DNA from: a virus
Reading direction: 5' to 3' (one strand)
IMG/VR virus record: IMGVR_UViG_3300007765_000007
Coordinates: 1 to 53,560 of that record
DNA length: 53,560 bases
Made by a program: the position numbers and the translations under genes. A model generated the notes under the pieces. The model worked only from the letters and a program-made list of their open reading frames with translations. It was not told where the DNA came from and searched no databases. The number at the start of each line of letters is the position of its first letter. The stretch's first letter is position 1. Below, one piece after another: positions 16,121 through 24,998 of this stretch.

Positions 16121-17831
16121 TGCTATCTCCTTTAAATATTTTTTGGATTCCTTCTTTACTTATTTTTTCATTTATAAGATTTTTTTCAGATAAAACATTT
16201 ATCTCCTTTTCATATTCAAGATAAGTAGATTTATTGTTATTCATACTATCCCAAAAATCATTATGACTTATATTAGGAAAATCATCTGGTTTTACCATCA
16301 TTATTTTTTTCTCTATATTCTCAACGAAATAATATTCCATTACTTTAAAACTTTTTGCATTTAGTCTACTACGAAGATTCAAATCATAAAAGTTATTCAT
16401 ATTTAATTCATCAACTATAAATATAACATCGGTATGTATCCACCTACATCCCAATTGTTTTAAGTAATGTTCTAAATGTGTTAAATACCCAAGTTTCTCA
16501 AACAAAAAATCCTTATCTCTACAATCAATAACCATTGTTCCTACAAACGATTCTGAAAATCTTAGAGTGTTTATTTCACGAATTATGTTTGTTACATCAT
16601 GCCAATTAAAACTTTTTAACTTTTGTAACCATTGATACAAATTAGTGTTTCTAATAATTTCGTAATCATTACTCCCACCAAAATTTAAAATATTGTAATA
16701 ATCCAATACAAAAGCATTTACTTCCAATGAGTGATGTATTTTTTTGAATAAATCTTTGTAATAAAAAAAATGTATATTTGAATACACATCACTCGTCATT
16801 GAATTTGTAATTAAAAAATTATCATCTATGAATTTAAAAGTATCATTATACCTTGCGGTATCAGGAAACATAGTAGTGAATGTATCGAATTTTCTTCCTG
16901 ATACATTATTTTGATATTTAACAAATAAGTCATTTTCATCCCATATAGTATCCAATCTACTAATCAAAACCACATCATATACAAAATCATTTTTAATTTC
17001 ATGTCTTTGTTTCAATAAATTACACCGTTTCATTAAAAATGAATATCTATGATTATTAGAAAATACATTAGGTTGAACCTTTATTTGATGAATAAAAGAA
17101 TCCTCGTCTAATATTTCAATATCTTTTAAATTAGGAATAGTTTTTAAAGCATCCTCATAATTTGTTTCCCAAGTAGAAATAAAAAAGTCTATGTCATAAT
17201 CTGTATTTTTTATTACATAATCATAAAACTTTTTTGTAACTTCTAATGAACGAGATTCACCACTCAAACAGATAGCAACTCGTTTCTTATCCCTATAATA
17301 TCGTGGTGGAAAAGTCGTTTTTTCTATTTTTATTTCTCCAACATAATCTATATTTAAGTACACTCGTATTTTTGCTAACCAATGAATAAATATATCAGTT
17401 AGAGTTTGAGTTTTAGCGTGCACATTTATGTATCGTTGTTCACATATAGCTACAAAATTTGATTTCCAAAACTTACCAACTATATCGAAATCTATACTAT
17501 TACAATACCAAAATTTAAGACTAACCTTTCCATCTTTCGTTCCAAACATCTTTATATTTTTTAAATTTATTTGATTCAGATTTTTTGGATATGATAATTC
17601 TTCTTTAATGTCTGTTGATAAGAAATAGCAATATCTGTACTCTACTGGAGTTTCCAATTGAAGTTTATTTTTTATATAGATTGCCTCATCCAATCCTTTA
17701 AAAATATTTTCATTTTCTATATGTACAATGTTTAGTTCTACACCAAATGATTGTTTTATAAAATCAGCATACCGTTCTACTTCGCTTGAATTCTTAGAAC
17801 CACATACTATAAGTAAATCTCGTTGTATCAT
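16113..17831 (-). CDS. Two-domain glycosyltransferase-like protein (family member 1)
   Basis: 572 residues. Residues 1-170 form a domain (MIQRDLLIVCGSKN ... FWYCNSIDFDIVGKFW) that resembles the separate protein at 19943-20575. Residues ~180-460 form a domain beginning KKRVAICLSGESRSLEVTK, then YDIDFFISTWE and YDVVLISRLDTIWDEND, which repeats in three other genes here. The pattern RVA(I/V)CxxGxxR, (F/Y)F(I/V)(S/H)TW, YDxVxxxRxD suggests a sugar-nucleotide-using transferase (DxD-like end). A C-terminal tail of ~110 residues follows. It is the largest of four paralogues. GGGGAGACATTATG supports the start. The donor and acceptor are unknown. Confidence 0.72.
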   Translation of the reverse strand: MIQRDLLIVCGSKNSSEVERYADFIKQSFGVELNIVHIENENIFKGLDEAIYIKNKLQLETPVEYRYCYFLSTDIKEELSYPKNLNQINLKNIKMFGTKDGKVSLKFWYCNSIDFDIVGKFWKSNFVAICEQRYINVHAKTQTLTDIFIHWLAKIRVYLNIDYVGEIKIEKTTFPPRYYRDKKRVAICLSGESRSLEVTKKFYDYVIKNTDYDIDFFISTWETNYEDALKTIPNLKDIEILDEDSFIHQIKVQPNVFSNNHRYSFLMKRCNLLKQRHEIKNDFVYDVVLISRLDTIWDENDLFVKYQNNVSGRKFDTFTTMFPDTARYNDTFKFIDDNFLITNSMTSDVYSNIHFFYYKDLFKKIHHSLEVNAFVLDYYNILNFGGSNDYEIIRNTNLYQWLQKLKSFNWHDVTNIIREINTLRFSESFVGTMVIDCRDKDFLFEKLGYLTHLEHYLKQLGCRWIHTDVIFIVDELNMNNFYDLNLRSRLNAKSFKVMEYYFVENIEKKIMMVKPDDFPNISHNDFWDSMNNNKSTYLEYEKEINVLSEKNLINEKISKEGIQKIFKGDSSD

Positions 17832-18607
17832 AATGTCTCCCCTATAAATTCATATAGTTCTTTTGCAAACCAATCGTGTGATAAGTGTGATGGATGAGTA
17901 CAACTTGTTTTCCAATTTTCACCTGATGATTGTTTTATCCAATTATATTCTTTCCAATAATTTTTTTCACAAGGAAAGTTGAAAAAATTAAAATAATCTT
18001 TATCTTCTATATAGTCATAAATTGAATTAAATAAAATTAACTTTCCACCACATTTACTTATAAATGAATCTAACATTTTATATTGTCTTTCTACTTCTCT
18101 TCCTCTTTCGTGCTCATCATAAAAATATTTTATATAATTAATAAACCATTCCAATCCATCATCAATATCAATAGTATCCGTTCCAAATAATCTTGGTATC
18201 ATATATTCTGGTGAATAGCCTGTGTGTTCGTGTTTTTTAATATTATATTTATTTTCATAATTTGATACTACCCAACTCATTCCAGATGTCTGAAAAGTAT
18301 TAAGATGTGTTAAAAAGAATTCTATTCGTGATATTTCAGTAACACCTAAGATAAACAAAGTTTTATTTACTTTATCTTTATTATTTTCAATCCAATCAAA
18401 AGTAGTTCTAATAGAATAATCGTTTGACTCACCACCTTTTGCTAAATTTATTTCCTCAACCTCAAGTTTATCTGAAAGTAATTTTGAAAAACGAAAATCT
18501 TTTACTCTCTCATCATCTTGACCTATACCAAGATATTCTCCAGCATTAACACCCTCTACAAAACTACATCCATTAACAAACAAATATTTTATATCATTTT
18601 TTTTCAT
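17828..18607 (-). CDS. SGNH/GDSL-like hydrolase (1 of 3)
   Basis: 259 residues. Block I is FVNGCSFVEG (Ser15 as nucleophile, C replacing D of GDS), block II is LAKGGESNDYSIR, block III FILGVTEISR, and the catalytic Asp/His pair would be in THPSHLSHDWFAKEL near the C-terminus. Members remove or add acyl (often acetyl) groups on sugars and can also be peptidoglycan or lipid esterases. No signal peptide, so it acts in the cytoplasm or at the virion. It overlaps both neighbours (4 and 14 bases), placing it in the island. Related proteins are at 25686 and 30504. Confidence 0.82.
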   Translation of the reverse strand: MKKNDIKYLFVNGCSFVEGVNAGEYLGIGQDDERVKDFRFSKLLSDKLEVEEINLAKGGESNDYSIRTTFDWIENNKDKVNKTLFILGVTEISRIEFFLTHLNTFQTSGMSWVVSNYENKYNIKKHEHTGYSPEYMIPRLFGTDTIDIDDGLEWFINYIKYFYDEHERGREVERQYKMLDSFISKCGGKLILFNSIYDYIEDKDYFNFFNFPCEKNYWKEYNWIKQSSGENWKTSCTHPSHLSHDWFAKELYEFIGETL

Positions 18608-19082
18608 CTTTTAATTCCGATATTTTTTTGTAAGGTGTCTTTTCCCATACTGATATCTCTCCAATTTCAATATGTTTTGGTTGGTTGATACACCACACCA
18701 CTATGTCTGATATTTCCTTATAAGTAAGACTTGGTAAATCTGATTCAAGTAAACCACAATTAATATCTATGATTCTACAAGTCTTATCACTATTTAATCT
18801 TAAATTATTTGATAAGTGGTTTAGTGCTGCCTTTGAAGCTGAATACATAAACCCCTTTGATATATTTGGATATTTACTCCTACTCCCAATATTAACAATC
18901 GTCTTATCGGTATCTTTCCACTTATCAAATGCACTCATAAGTAATTTACTCTGATTGAAACTATTGTGTCTGTTATTTATAAAGACATCACTATCTTCAG
19001 AAAATCCCTCAACTACATTATCAAATCTACTTGATAATTCTTTTCCCAATCCTCTATGTTTATTTGTTATCGATACTTTCAT
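18594..19082 (-). CDS. Short-chain dehydrogenase/reductase, compact form
   Basis: 162 residues from the ATG at 19082, preferred to the ATG at 19091 because GAG precedes it at good spacing. The SDR pattern is present: SITNKHRGLGKELSSRF for the cofactor loop (T6...G11-L-G13), VFINNRHN for the NNAG strand, IVNIGSRS with Ser67, and the catalytic YSASK (Tyr80, Lys84). At ~160 residues it is about 90 shorter than a classical SDR and lacks much of the substrate domain. It would be an NAD(P)-dependent sugar or alcohol oxidoreductase. Overlaps with both neighbours tie it to the island. Confidence 0.82.
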   Translation of the reverse strand: MKVSITNKHRGLGKELSSRFDNVVEGFSEDSDVFINNRHNSFNQSKLLMSAFDKWKDTDKTIVNIGSRSKYPNISKGFMYSASKAALNHLSNNLRLNSDKTCRIIDINCGLLESDLPSLTYKEISDIVVWCINQPKHIEIGEISVWEKTPYKKISELKDEKK

Positions 19083-19953
19083 AATACTCATTTATAATTT
19101 TAAAACTCGTTTCACCAAACAATTGTCCATTTACTGAACAATTTTTACAAGGACTAAAATCTCTATCTCCTTTTGATAATTTTTTTCTTATTTCATACAT
19201 CTTATCACTAAACCAAACATCAAACAATTTTTCTTTTACCAAATTACCAACTATGATTTCTTTACCCCAATCATTTGAGCAAAATAAAACATCTCCGTTC
19301 CAATCTACAAACAATTTGTAAAATGGATAATGACAAGGTTTCCCTTTCAATGATTCAATATCACTTTCATCGAATCCTAACCAATCTATATTACCACCTC
19401 TGTTGTTAACAAATAACCCATAGTCGTCTTGGGAATAATGTGCTCTATATTTATATTTAGAATCATCAATATCTGACATAATATCTTCAAACTTTTCTCT
19501 CTGTTCTATTCCATCATATAAATTTATGTACAATAAGTCTAACCCACTTTCAAAAAATTTTCCTATTTTTTCTTTTTTCAAAAAATCTCCATTGGTATTA
19601 CATTCAAACAAATTATCTTTCAAATGTTTTCTCATTACTGAAATGATGTCTACAAACTTTTTATTTATAAAATTCTCACTATAACCACTATATGATATTT
19701 TACCTTTGTAGTTATGATTTGATAAATTTTTTGCAATACTTTCAGCGTCCTCAACACTCATATTTAAATTTCTATTTGGATAGACTTCTGGATTATATCT
19801 TGGACAAAAAACACAAGTTCGATTACAAAGTTCTGTAGTGTTTAGTTCAATTGTTAATATTGAACTCAATGGATTATCACTATCAACTTTATTGAAAAAT
19901 TCTTTTTCTTGATTTATTCGGTGGTTGAGAAAATCTGTTTTATTAGTTTGCAT
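19060..19953 (-). CDS. Radical SAM/SPASM enzyme (1 of 3)
   Basis: 297 residues. The [4Fe-4S]-SAM motif is TELCNRTCVFCPRY (Cys43, Cys47, Cys50), followed by typical barrel elements (ISYSGYSENF, LFECNTNGDFL, DLLYINLYDG). The C-terminal part has SPASM-type Cys: KPCHYPF, VLFCSNDWG, and FSPCKNCSVNG. Such enzymes modify peptides, sugars or cofactors by radical chemistry; the second cluster suggests a peptide or an unusual substrate, but sugar dehydrogenation and epimerisation are also possible. It is next to the compact SDR and one gene from a glycosyltransferase. Confidence 0.92.
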   Translation of the reverse strand: MQTNKTDFLNHRINQEKEFFNKVDSDNPLSSILTIELNTTELCNRTCVFCPRYNPEVYPNRNLNMSVEDAESIAKNLSNHNYKGKISYSGYSENFINKKFVDIISVMRKHLKDNLFECNTNGDFLKKEKIGKFFESGLDLLYINLYDGIEQREKFEDIMSDIDDSKYKYRAHYSQDDYGLFVNNRGGNIDWLGFDESDIESLKGKPCHYPFYKLFVDWNGDVLFCSNDWGKEIIVGNLVKEKLFDVWFSDKMYEIRKKLSKGDRDFSPCKNCSVNGQLFGETSFKIINEYYESIDNK

Positions 19954-20575
19954 AAATAAAAGTGAATCCTATTTTTCTGATATAATTAAAAAAGGTTAAT
20001 TCTTCGCTTAAAAATTTAGAACGGAGTTCTTTTTCAAATTCTCCTGGAAATGTGTGTTCCCATTTTTTTTTATTATTTAAAAATTGGTTTCCCTTATAGT
20101 ATTTAGAAACAACACTAAATATAATAGAATTACTATACCAACAAGAAGTTGATACAATAGTAATATATTCCTTTTCGTTTGGACGGAATCTTCCACTATC
20201 TAATTTTTTAGAATCAAAAGTTACTATTGATCTATCATGTGGATAGATAAACTCTTTTGGGAAATCAAATTTATTAATATCATTTACATCAACAAAAAAA
20301 CACAAATCATATAATAAATTATTATATAATTCATACTTATCCTTTTTATGATTTGCATATTCAAGACATTTATATGAAAATATTTTATCATTATTACAAT
20401 CATCTATAACGGATACTTGTATTAAATTATTACACTTTAACCACTTAACATCTTGTTCTTTATCTGATGCAACAATAACATCACAATCTTTTAAATCAAA
20501 TGGTATATATTCTATAAATGGTTTTAAATCTGTATTAGATAGCCACTTACCGCACAAAACTATTAAATTCTTCAT
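19943..20575 (-). CDS. Hypothetical protein, related to N-domain of 16113-17831
   Basis: 210 residues, not a named family that I can assert. It starts MKNLIVLCGKWLSNTDLKPF and has a segment CWYSNSIIFSVVSKYYKG that lines up with FWYCNSIDFDIVGKFWKS in residues 107-124 of the large protein at 16113, with a similar overall order and a hydrophobic C-terminus. It may be a WavE-like or other sugar-transferase domain. The separated and fused forms suggest the two parts work on one pathway. AGGGGGAG is a strong ribosome-binding site. It overlaps the radical SAM gene by 11 bases. Confidence 0.65.
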   Translation of the reverse strand: MKNLIVLCGKWLSNTDLKPFIEYIPFDLKDCDVIVASDKEQDVKWLKCNNLIQVSVIDDCNNDKIFSYKCLEYANHKKDKYELYNNLLYDLCFFVDVNDINKFDFPKEFIYPHDRSIVTFDSKKLDSGRFRPNEKEYITIVSTSCWYSNSIIFSVVSKYYKGNQFLNNKKKWEHTFPGEFEKELRSKFLSEELTFFNYIRKIGFTFIYAN

Positions 20576-20589
20576 AACTCCCCCTTAGT

Positions 20590-21513
20590 TTATGGATGCC
20601 AATTTTCATGTTTATTTTCAATTCTGTTAGAGCCCCAGGCATATTTTGTAATTTCTTCCCATCGAGTATTAACCCACTCACCATCATTAAGTTGTTGTTT
20701 ATATGGTCTTAAACTTAATCTTGGAACAACTGGCAAACAAACTTTTATTCCATCTGCTCTCGGTATTCGTAACTCCCACAGTCCTGTGTGTCTCATGTGA
20801 AATGGATTAATAGAAGTGCCAGCCGTTATCATATTATAATTTTTACTCATATAAGCATATCGATACATTCCAGTATAAATATCCATTGTGGATGACATAC
20901 CAAAAGAAAAAACATCTCCTGCAGAATATACATAAGCTAAATTTCTATCATCACATGCCCTGATCTGTTTATCTAAAAATATTTCTAGCGTATCATGATT
21001 AAAAATATTATCATTTAAAAAATACTTTTTTAATGTAAATAAAACTTCTGCCTTTATTAAAACATCTGGTCTTGTATTTATAACAGCATCATATATGAAA
21101 TTATTTTCTAATTCATATTTAGATTTTAACAAATTAACATTCATTAATAAAAATGCATATTTCTTAGTATTCCAATGTATATTAACACCTACCTCTCGTA
21201 TATTTCTAAAATTATTCTTGTTAAGTTCAACTTCATCATTTTCATTTATTAGTTTAAACGATTTCAATTGACCATTATCAAAATCATCTACAAAATGGTT
21301 AGGTGTAACAAGAGCAATCTCCTTTTTAACCTCTTTTGATTTTTTATCTTGGTTGAGATATTGTGTCTCGTCCCAGGTAGAAATAAAATATTCAAATGAA
21401 ATATTTTTATGTACCTTCTCCCAATAACGAAAACTTGCCCTACATAAATCCCAATTTCTAAACAAACCACTAAGACAAACTGCAACCCTATATTTTTTAT
21501 CCATATTCATCAT
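20590..21513 (-). CDS. Glycosyltransferase-like protein (family member 2)
   Basis: 307 residues from the ATG at 21513, which overlaps the upstream stop as ATGATGA; alternative Met codons at 21510 and 21504 follow. A longer reading from 21558 would overlap the radical SAM gene. Family motifs: YRVAVCLSGLFRNWD, EYFISTWDETQY, YDAVINTRPDVLI, then VYSAGDVFSFGMSSTMDIY, typical of this four-member set, in which a donor-binding loop begins with the Gly-Arg loop and ends in (R)xD. Probable glycosyltransferase. Flanked by a radical SAM gene upstream and the N-domain relative downstream. Confidence 0.75.
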   Translation of the reverse strand: MMNMDKKYRVAVCLSGLFRNWDLCRASFRYWEKVHKNISFEYFISTWDETQYLNQDKKSKEVKKEIALVTPNHFVDDFDNGQLKSFKLINENDEVELNKNNFRNIREVGVNIHWNTKKYAFLLMNVNLLKSKYELENNFIYDAVINTRPDVLIKAEVLFTLKKYFLNDNIFNHDTLEIFLDKQIRACDDRNLAYVYSAGDVFSFGMSSTMDIYTGMYRYAYMSKNYNMITAGTSINPFHMRHTGLWELRIPRADGIKVCLPVVPRLSLRPYKQQLNDGEWVNTRWEEITKYAWGSNRIENKHENWHP

Positions 21514-22424
21514 ACACCCAAATACTCTAACATTGGTGCTAATTCTTTGTATGAACAATTCTTACAATGTGATGTAGGTTTGTTTATATTACAACCTCTT
21601 TTAACATTTTGATAATCTTCCATTTCTCTTATTTCATCAATTGTGTTTTCAAATAAATTACCAAATGGTTCTGCACCTGTATTCATACAACACATTTTTA
21701 CATGACCTTCGACTGTAATATATAAACCATTCTTTACCCAAAAACAATCTTCAAAATCCCATTTCGATTTACCTTTTATATTATCTTTCCAATTATCTTT
21801 TAAATAATCTAACTGATCTTTTGTATAACCTGATGTTGCCAAGTCATCATTCATTTTTATATCTTCATCCCAAATCTGTGCAATGTTTAATCTCAACTTT
21901 CCTAAATTATTTTCTTTTCTTAATCTATCTATCTTTTCAATATCTTCTATATTATAAGCATTTACAACATAGTTCACAACCACATCACAATCATAACGAT
22001 TAATTGTTTCAAAATCTTTTAAGAACTTTATTAACTTACTCCATTTTGCTGGTGCTCTATCTCGTTCATAACTTTCATCATATCCATCAATAGAAAAGTA
22101 CAACATATCAATATACTTCATACATTCATGAAATTTATCATTAATATTATACTGACAATTTGTTGCTACGATTAACTTACATTTTGGAAATATTTCTTTG
22201 AATATTCTACAAACTTCATCAAAGTTTGGATGTAAAAATGGTTCACCCATTCCCATAAGTTTTGCCTCTTCAATTGGATGATGTTTTATACCATTAAGTA
22301 ACTTACCCCAATCCTCTAAACTCATATGTTTTAGTGGGCCAATTACATCCATTCGATTGCAAAAACTACAATCTAAATTACAATAGTTGGTTGTTTCTAA
22401 ATATGCGTATGTTATTTTGTCCAT
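21510..22424 (-). CDS. Radical SAM/SPASM enzyme (2 of 3)
   Basis: 304 residues. The SAM cluster motif is TTNYCNLDCSFCNRMD (Cys15, Cys19, Cys22), followed by the MGMGEPFLHP segment (the GGEP motif, SAM amino group binding) and YFSIDGYDESYERDR. The C-terminal SPASM part has DCFWVKNGLYITVEGHVKMC, CMNTG, and SHCKNCSYKE. Substrate unknown; the SPASM cluster favours a peptide or nucleotide-sugar. GGGATA precedes the start, which shares one base with the upstream gene. It is followed by family member 2 and preceded by member 3 of the glycosyltransferase-like set. Confidence 0.93.
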   Translation of the reverse strand: MDKITYAYLETTNYCNLDCSFCNRMDVIGPLKHMSLEDWGKLLNGIKHHPIEEAKLMGMGEPFLHPNFDEVCRIFKEIFPKCKLIVATNCQYNINDKFHECMKYIDMLYFSIDGYDESYERDRAPAKWSKLIKFLKDFETINRYDCDVVVNYVVNAYNIEDIEKIDRLRKENNLGKLRLNIAQIWDEDIKMNDDLATSGYTKDQLDYLKDNWKDNIKGKSKWDFEDCFWVKNGLYITVEGHVKMCCMNTGAEPFGNLFENTIDEIREMEDYQNVKRGCNINKPTSHCKNCSYKELAPMLEYLGV

Positions 22425-23101
22425 TAAGAAATATCCCTATACGACTTGATATCAGTTTGTATTCCACGAATAAAGTTGGAGTCAATTCTGTGATTTATAG
22501 GATAAGGTCTATGATTGAAGAAATTACTATTTTTTTTGATTATATATCCGTGGTAAGAATGACCACTATGCATTGCGTCTAATGATGGTGTTCTTTTAAA
22601 AAAAGATTTCCAACCTGTTGCATATATATCAAAAGTTTCAGTTTTTCCTGCAAAAAAGAAATCTTCTGATAAAGTTAACATTCCATTTTTTGCTGATATA
22701 AGATTGCAACTTGTATTTATTTCAAAATTTAAACTTGAACTTATCTTTTTATTAAAAAACTCTTTTAAAGTATCTATATCATAAAAGACCTCGGTTCTTG
22801 TCCACATTACATAGTCATACAAAAAACCTTCATTTAATTCTGTTTGCGACTTCAGTATATTTACTCTATGAATACAATATGCTGCTCTTTCAGTATTGTT
22901 TACAAACTCTCTAATGTTCGGGTCTATAAACTCTTTTTCTTTACAAAAATCAAATTGAGATTTATCTTGAAAGTCATCCCAAGTCGAAACAAAAAAGTCA
23001 AATTCAATATTATCGTCTTTTAATTTTTTAAATATAGTATTTAAAACTTGAAAAGTTCTTGTTTGTCCATAAAAACAAATCGCTACTCTTTTTTTATCCA
23101 T
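22424..23101 (-). CDS. Glycosyltransferase-like protein (family member 3)
   Basis: 225 residues, the shortest of the four paralogues. It has KKRVAICFYGQTRTFQV, DFFVSTWDDFQDK, NEGFLYDYVMWTRTEVFYD and a final LSEDFFFAGKTETFDIYATG segment. The position of the Gly-Arg loop, the STW segment and the TRTE motif are conserved with the other members. It lacks extra domains. Translation couples to the nucleotidyltransferase upstream (8-base overlap). Probably a sugar transferase, donor unknown. Confidence 0.74.
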   Translation of the reverse strand: MDKKRVAICFYGQTRTFQVLNTIFKKLKDDNIEFDFFVSTWDDFQDKSQFDFCKEKEFIDPNIREFVNNTERAAYCIHRVNILKSQTELNEGFLYDYVMWTRTEVFYDIDTLKEFFNKKISSSLNFEINTSCNLISAKNGMLTLSEDFFFAGKTETFDIYATGWKSFFKRTPSLDAMHSGHSYHGYIIKKNSNFFNHRPYPINHRIDSNFIRGIQTDIKSYRDIS

Positions 23102-23819
23102 TGAGATATTCCTGTAAGTCTTCTGGTGTTCCTAACGAATAACATTTATCCACCATAAATACTCCAACTCTTTTTCCGTCACGAACTGCCCAATTGTAAA
23201 CCGGTGCAACATAAAACTCTCCGTTGGTTCTACTATTGTCTTTAATCATTTGTTCTGCATATTTTACGAAATCACTACCTTTTTTCCAATAGTAATATCC
23301 TGCCGTTGCATACTTTGATATTTGTTTCTTTTCTGCTACCTCTTGAACATATCCATTATCGAGTGTTCTGGCATAACTCCAAGCATTTCCTTCCCCGTAA
23401 AAACAAGGAATTACTCCGTCAAATTGTTCACACATTTCAAACAATCTTTCTATATCCCAATCTACTAATTGGTCTGAGTTCATAGTCATCAATGGTGTAT
23501 CGTCGTTGATTAAATGTTTTGCTGTCAATACGGTTTGTGCCGCTCCCTCAGTTACATCATCTAATATTACGACATCATAAGAATTATGTCCGATAACTTT
23601 TTCAAATTCTGTAAAATCGTATTTATCATAATCTTCCTGTAAACAAATCAATATAAACATATATTCTTTGTCAAACTCCATACCTAAGTTTTCTATCACT
23701 CTGTGTATCATTGGTTTTCCATTTACATCAATAAATGGTTTTTTGTCCGTATAACCTTGTTCTTCAAATCGTGAACCACGACCTGCCATTGGTATCAATA
23801 TATTACACTTTTGTTTCAT
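23094..23819 (-). CDS. Sugar-1-phosphate (or phosphocholine-type) nucleotidyltransferase
   Basis: 241 residues. Classical NTP-transferase signature ILIPMAGRGSRFEEQGY at 8-23, with KKPFIDVNGKPM (26-37, Lys for the phosphate) and a metal site near MTMNSDQLVDWD. It would charge a sugar-1-phosphate or an alcohol phosphate with UTP, GTP or CTP. The small size (no C-terminal beta-helix) is near that of LicC-, RmlA-like and mannose-1-phosphate guanylyltransferase cores. It overlaps the HAD phosphatase by 17 bases, a pairing often seen in capsule and phosphoryl-headgroup pathways. It ends with a C-terminal SLGTPEDL segment. Confidence 0.9.
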   Translation of the reverse strand: MKQKCNILIPMAGRGSRFEEQGYTDKKPFIDVNGKPMIHRVIENLGMEFDKEYMFILICLQEDYDKYDFTEFEKVIGHNSYDVVILDDVTEGAAQTVLTAKHLINDDTPLMTMNSDQLVDWDIERLFEMCEQFDGVIPCFYGEGNAWSYARTLDNGYVQEVAEKKQISKYATAGYYYWKKGSDFVKYAEQMIKDNSRTNGEFYVAPVYNWAVRDGKRVGVFMVDKCYSLGTPEDLQEYLNG

Positions 23820-24114
23820 TGAAAAAATCTCCTGCGTTTATTCCTCTATCATCGATGAAGTAATCTCCATTATGTCCTTTGAAACATAATTCGTGATATT
23901 TACAACCCCACTCTTTTAATTGTTGTTCTGTGATTGGACGATAATGTTTTTCTCCCCTACCACTCTTTAATCCACGAGCAGTATAATAAACTATTGTGTG
24001 TCCATCATCATATAATCTATTAATTTTTTCTATTCTATCTTTATAAGGTTTTCTTCCTATAACCTTACCTTCTTCTTTACAAATTGTTCCATCAATATCT
24101 ATAACATATTTCAT
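23803..24114 (-). CDS. HAD-superfamily phosphatase, capsule-type
   Basis: 103 residues. The HAD motif I is YVIDIDGTICKE (Asp6, Asp8), motif II Thr in VYYTARGL, and motif IV YFIDDRGINA. This small capless type is usual for capsular-polysaccharide biosynthesis phosphatases. It probably removes a phosphate to supply or drain the substrate of the nucleotidyltransferase that follows (17-base overlap). AAGG precedes the start. Confidence 0.86.
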   Translation of the reverse strand: MKYVIDIDGTICKEEGKVIGRKPYKDRIEKINRLYDDGHTIVYYTARGLKSGRGEKHYRPITEQQLKEWGCKYHELCFKGHNGDYFIDDRGINAGDFFNETKV

Positions 24115-24998
24115 CCTTGTACCACTCCTATTTTTTCTTCATTCAAAAACAATGTATATTGTTTTTTATCTAAATCTATATCCATTTTTAAATTACTACT
24201 ATTTTTAAAATTTTTTTCTCTACCAACAACAGTAAATTGTCTTTTACCTTTTGGTATTTGAGTTAGTATAGGATAATCATTCCCACTCATAGCACACATA
24301 AACATCCTATGTGTACCAGCAACTAAAATTTTAGTAATAAAAAAATTTGTATTGGGAAATAATAACCCATTCTGTAAAACACTTTTAAATCCTAATATTG
24401 GAAAGTCGTGATTCCAATTTGGATACCTTTTATCAAACTCATCTATTTTTGTTTCTATTTCTTTTAAATCATTCCAATCGTTTATTTGACTGATAAACTT
24501 TCTTGGAATTTCCATACTCCATCTATTTCCCTCATCATCCCTATTTGATGTAGTTTCCATATATTTTAATAGAAACTCATTCGGTATGGTTATATATAAA
24601 TATTTAGACTCTATGTTATTCTTTAAAATTTCTAAATAATGATGTTCATACAAACATAAATGCTCAAAAGGTGATTTTAAAGCACAATCTCTATATTGAT
24701 AATTACAAGTTCCACCTATTTTATAATCACCATACTTTTCTCTAAATAAAGGTTGTCCATCAGGATAAATACATACTTGATTCTCAGAATTATCTATATT
24801 GAATTTATTGTATAAGTCTTTCATTGCAGGTATATCTTTATACTCATCACTATAATAAATCAAAGAACCACTATTATATTCTTTGAATTCTTTGAAAGTA
24901 GCTTCGGCCCGATAAAGTAATTCATATAAAGAAATCTTATCAAAAATCTTTAAATCAGAAAAATGTGGTTTCCAATATTTAATTCCTTTCAAATTCAT
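24111..24998 (-). CDS. Hypothetical protein with ParB-like C-terminal motif
   Basis: 295 residues from the ATG at 24998 (AAGAGAG in front); the ATG at 25019 would add seven residues. Not recognised. It contains KYWKPHFSDLKIF, a middle Cys pair (GTCNYQYRDC), and near the C-terminus ILVAGTHRMFMCAMSGNDYP, which resembles the G/DGxHRxxA motif of the ParB/Srx fold seen also in 13823-14212. If the resemblance is real, the C-terminal half may bind a nucleotide. It overlaps the GT8-like gene upstream by 20 bases. Confidence 0.62.
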   Translation of the reverse strand: MNLKGIKYWKPHFSDLKIFDKISLYELLYRAEATFKEFKEYNSGSLIYYSDEYKDIPAMKDLYNKFNIDNSENQVCIYPDGQPLFREKYGDYKIGGTCNYQYRDCALKSPFEHLCLYEHHYLEILKNNIESKYLYITIPNEFLLKYMETTSNRDDEGNRWSMEIPRKFISQINDWNDLKEIETKIDEFDKRYPNWNHDFPILGFKSVLQNGLLFPNTNFFITKILVAGTHRMFMCAMSGNDYPILTQIPKGKRQFTVVGREKNFKNSSNLKMDIDLDKKQYTLFLNEEKIGVVQG

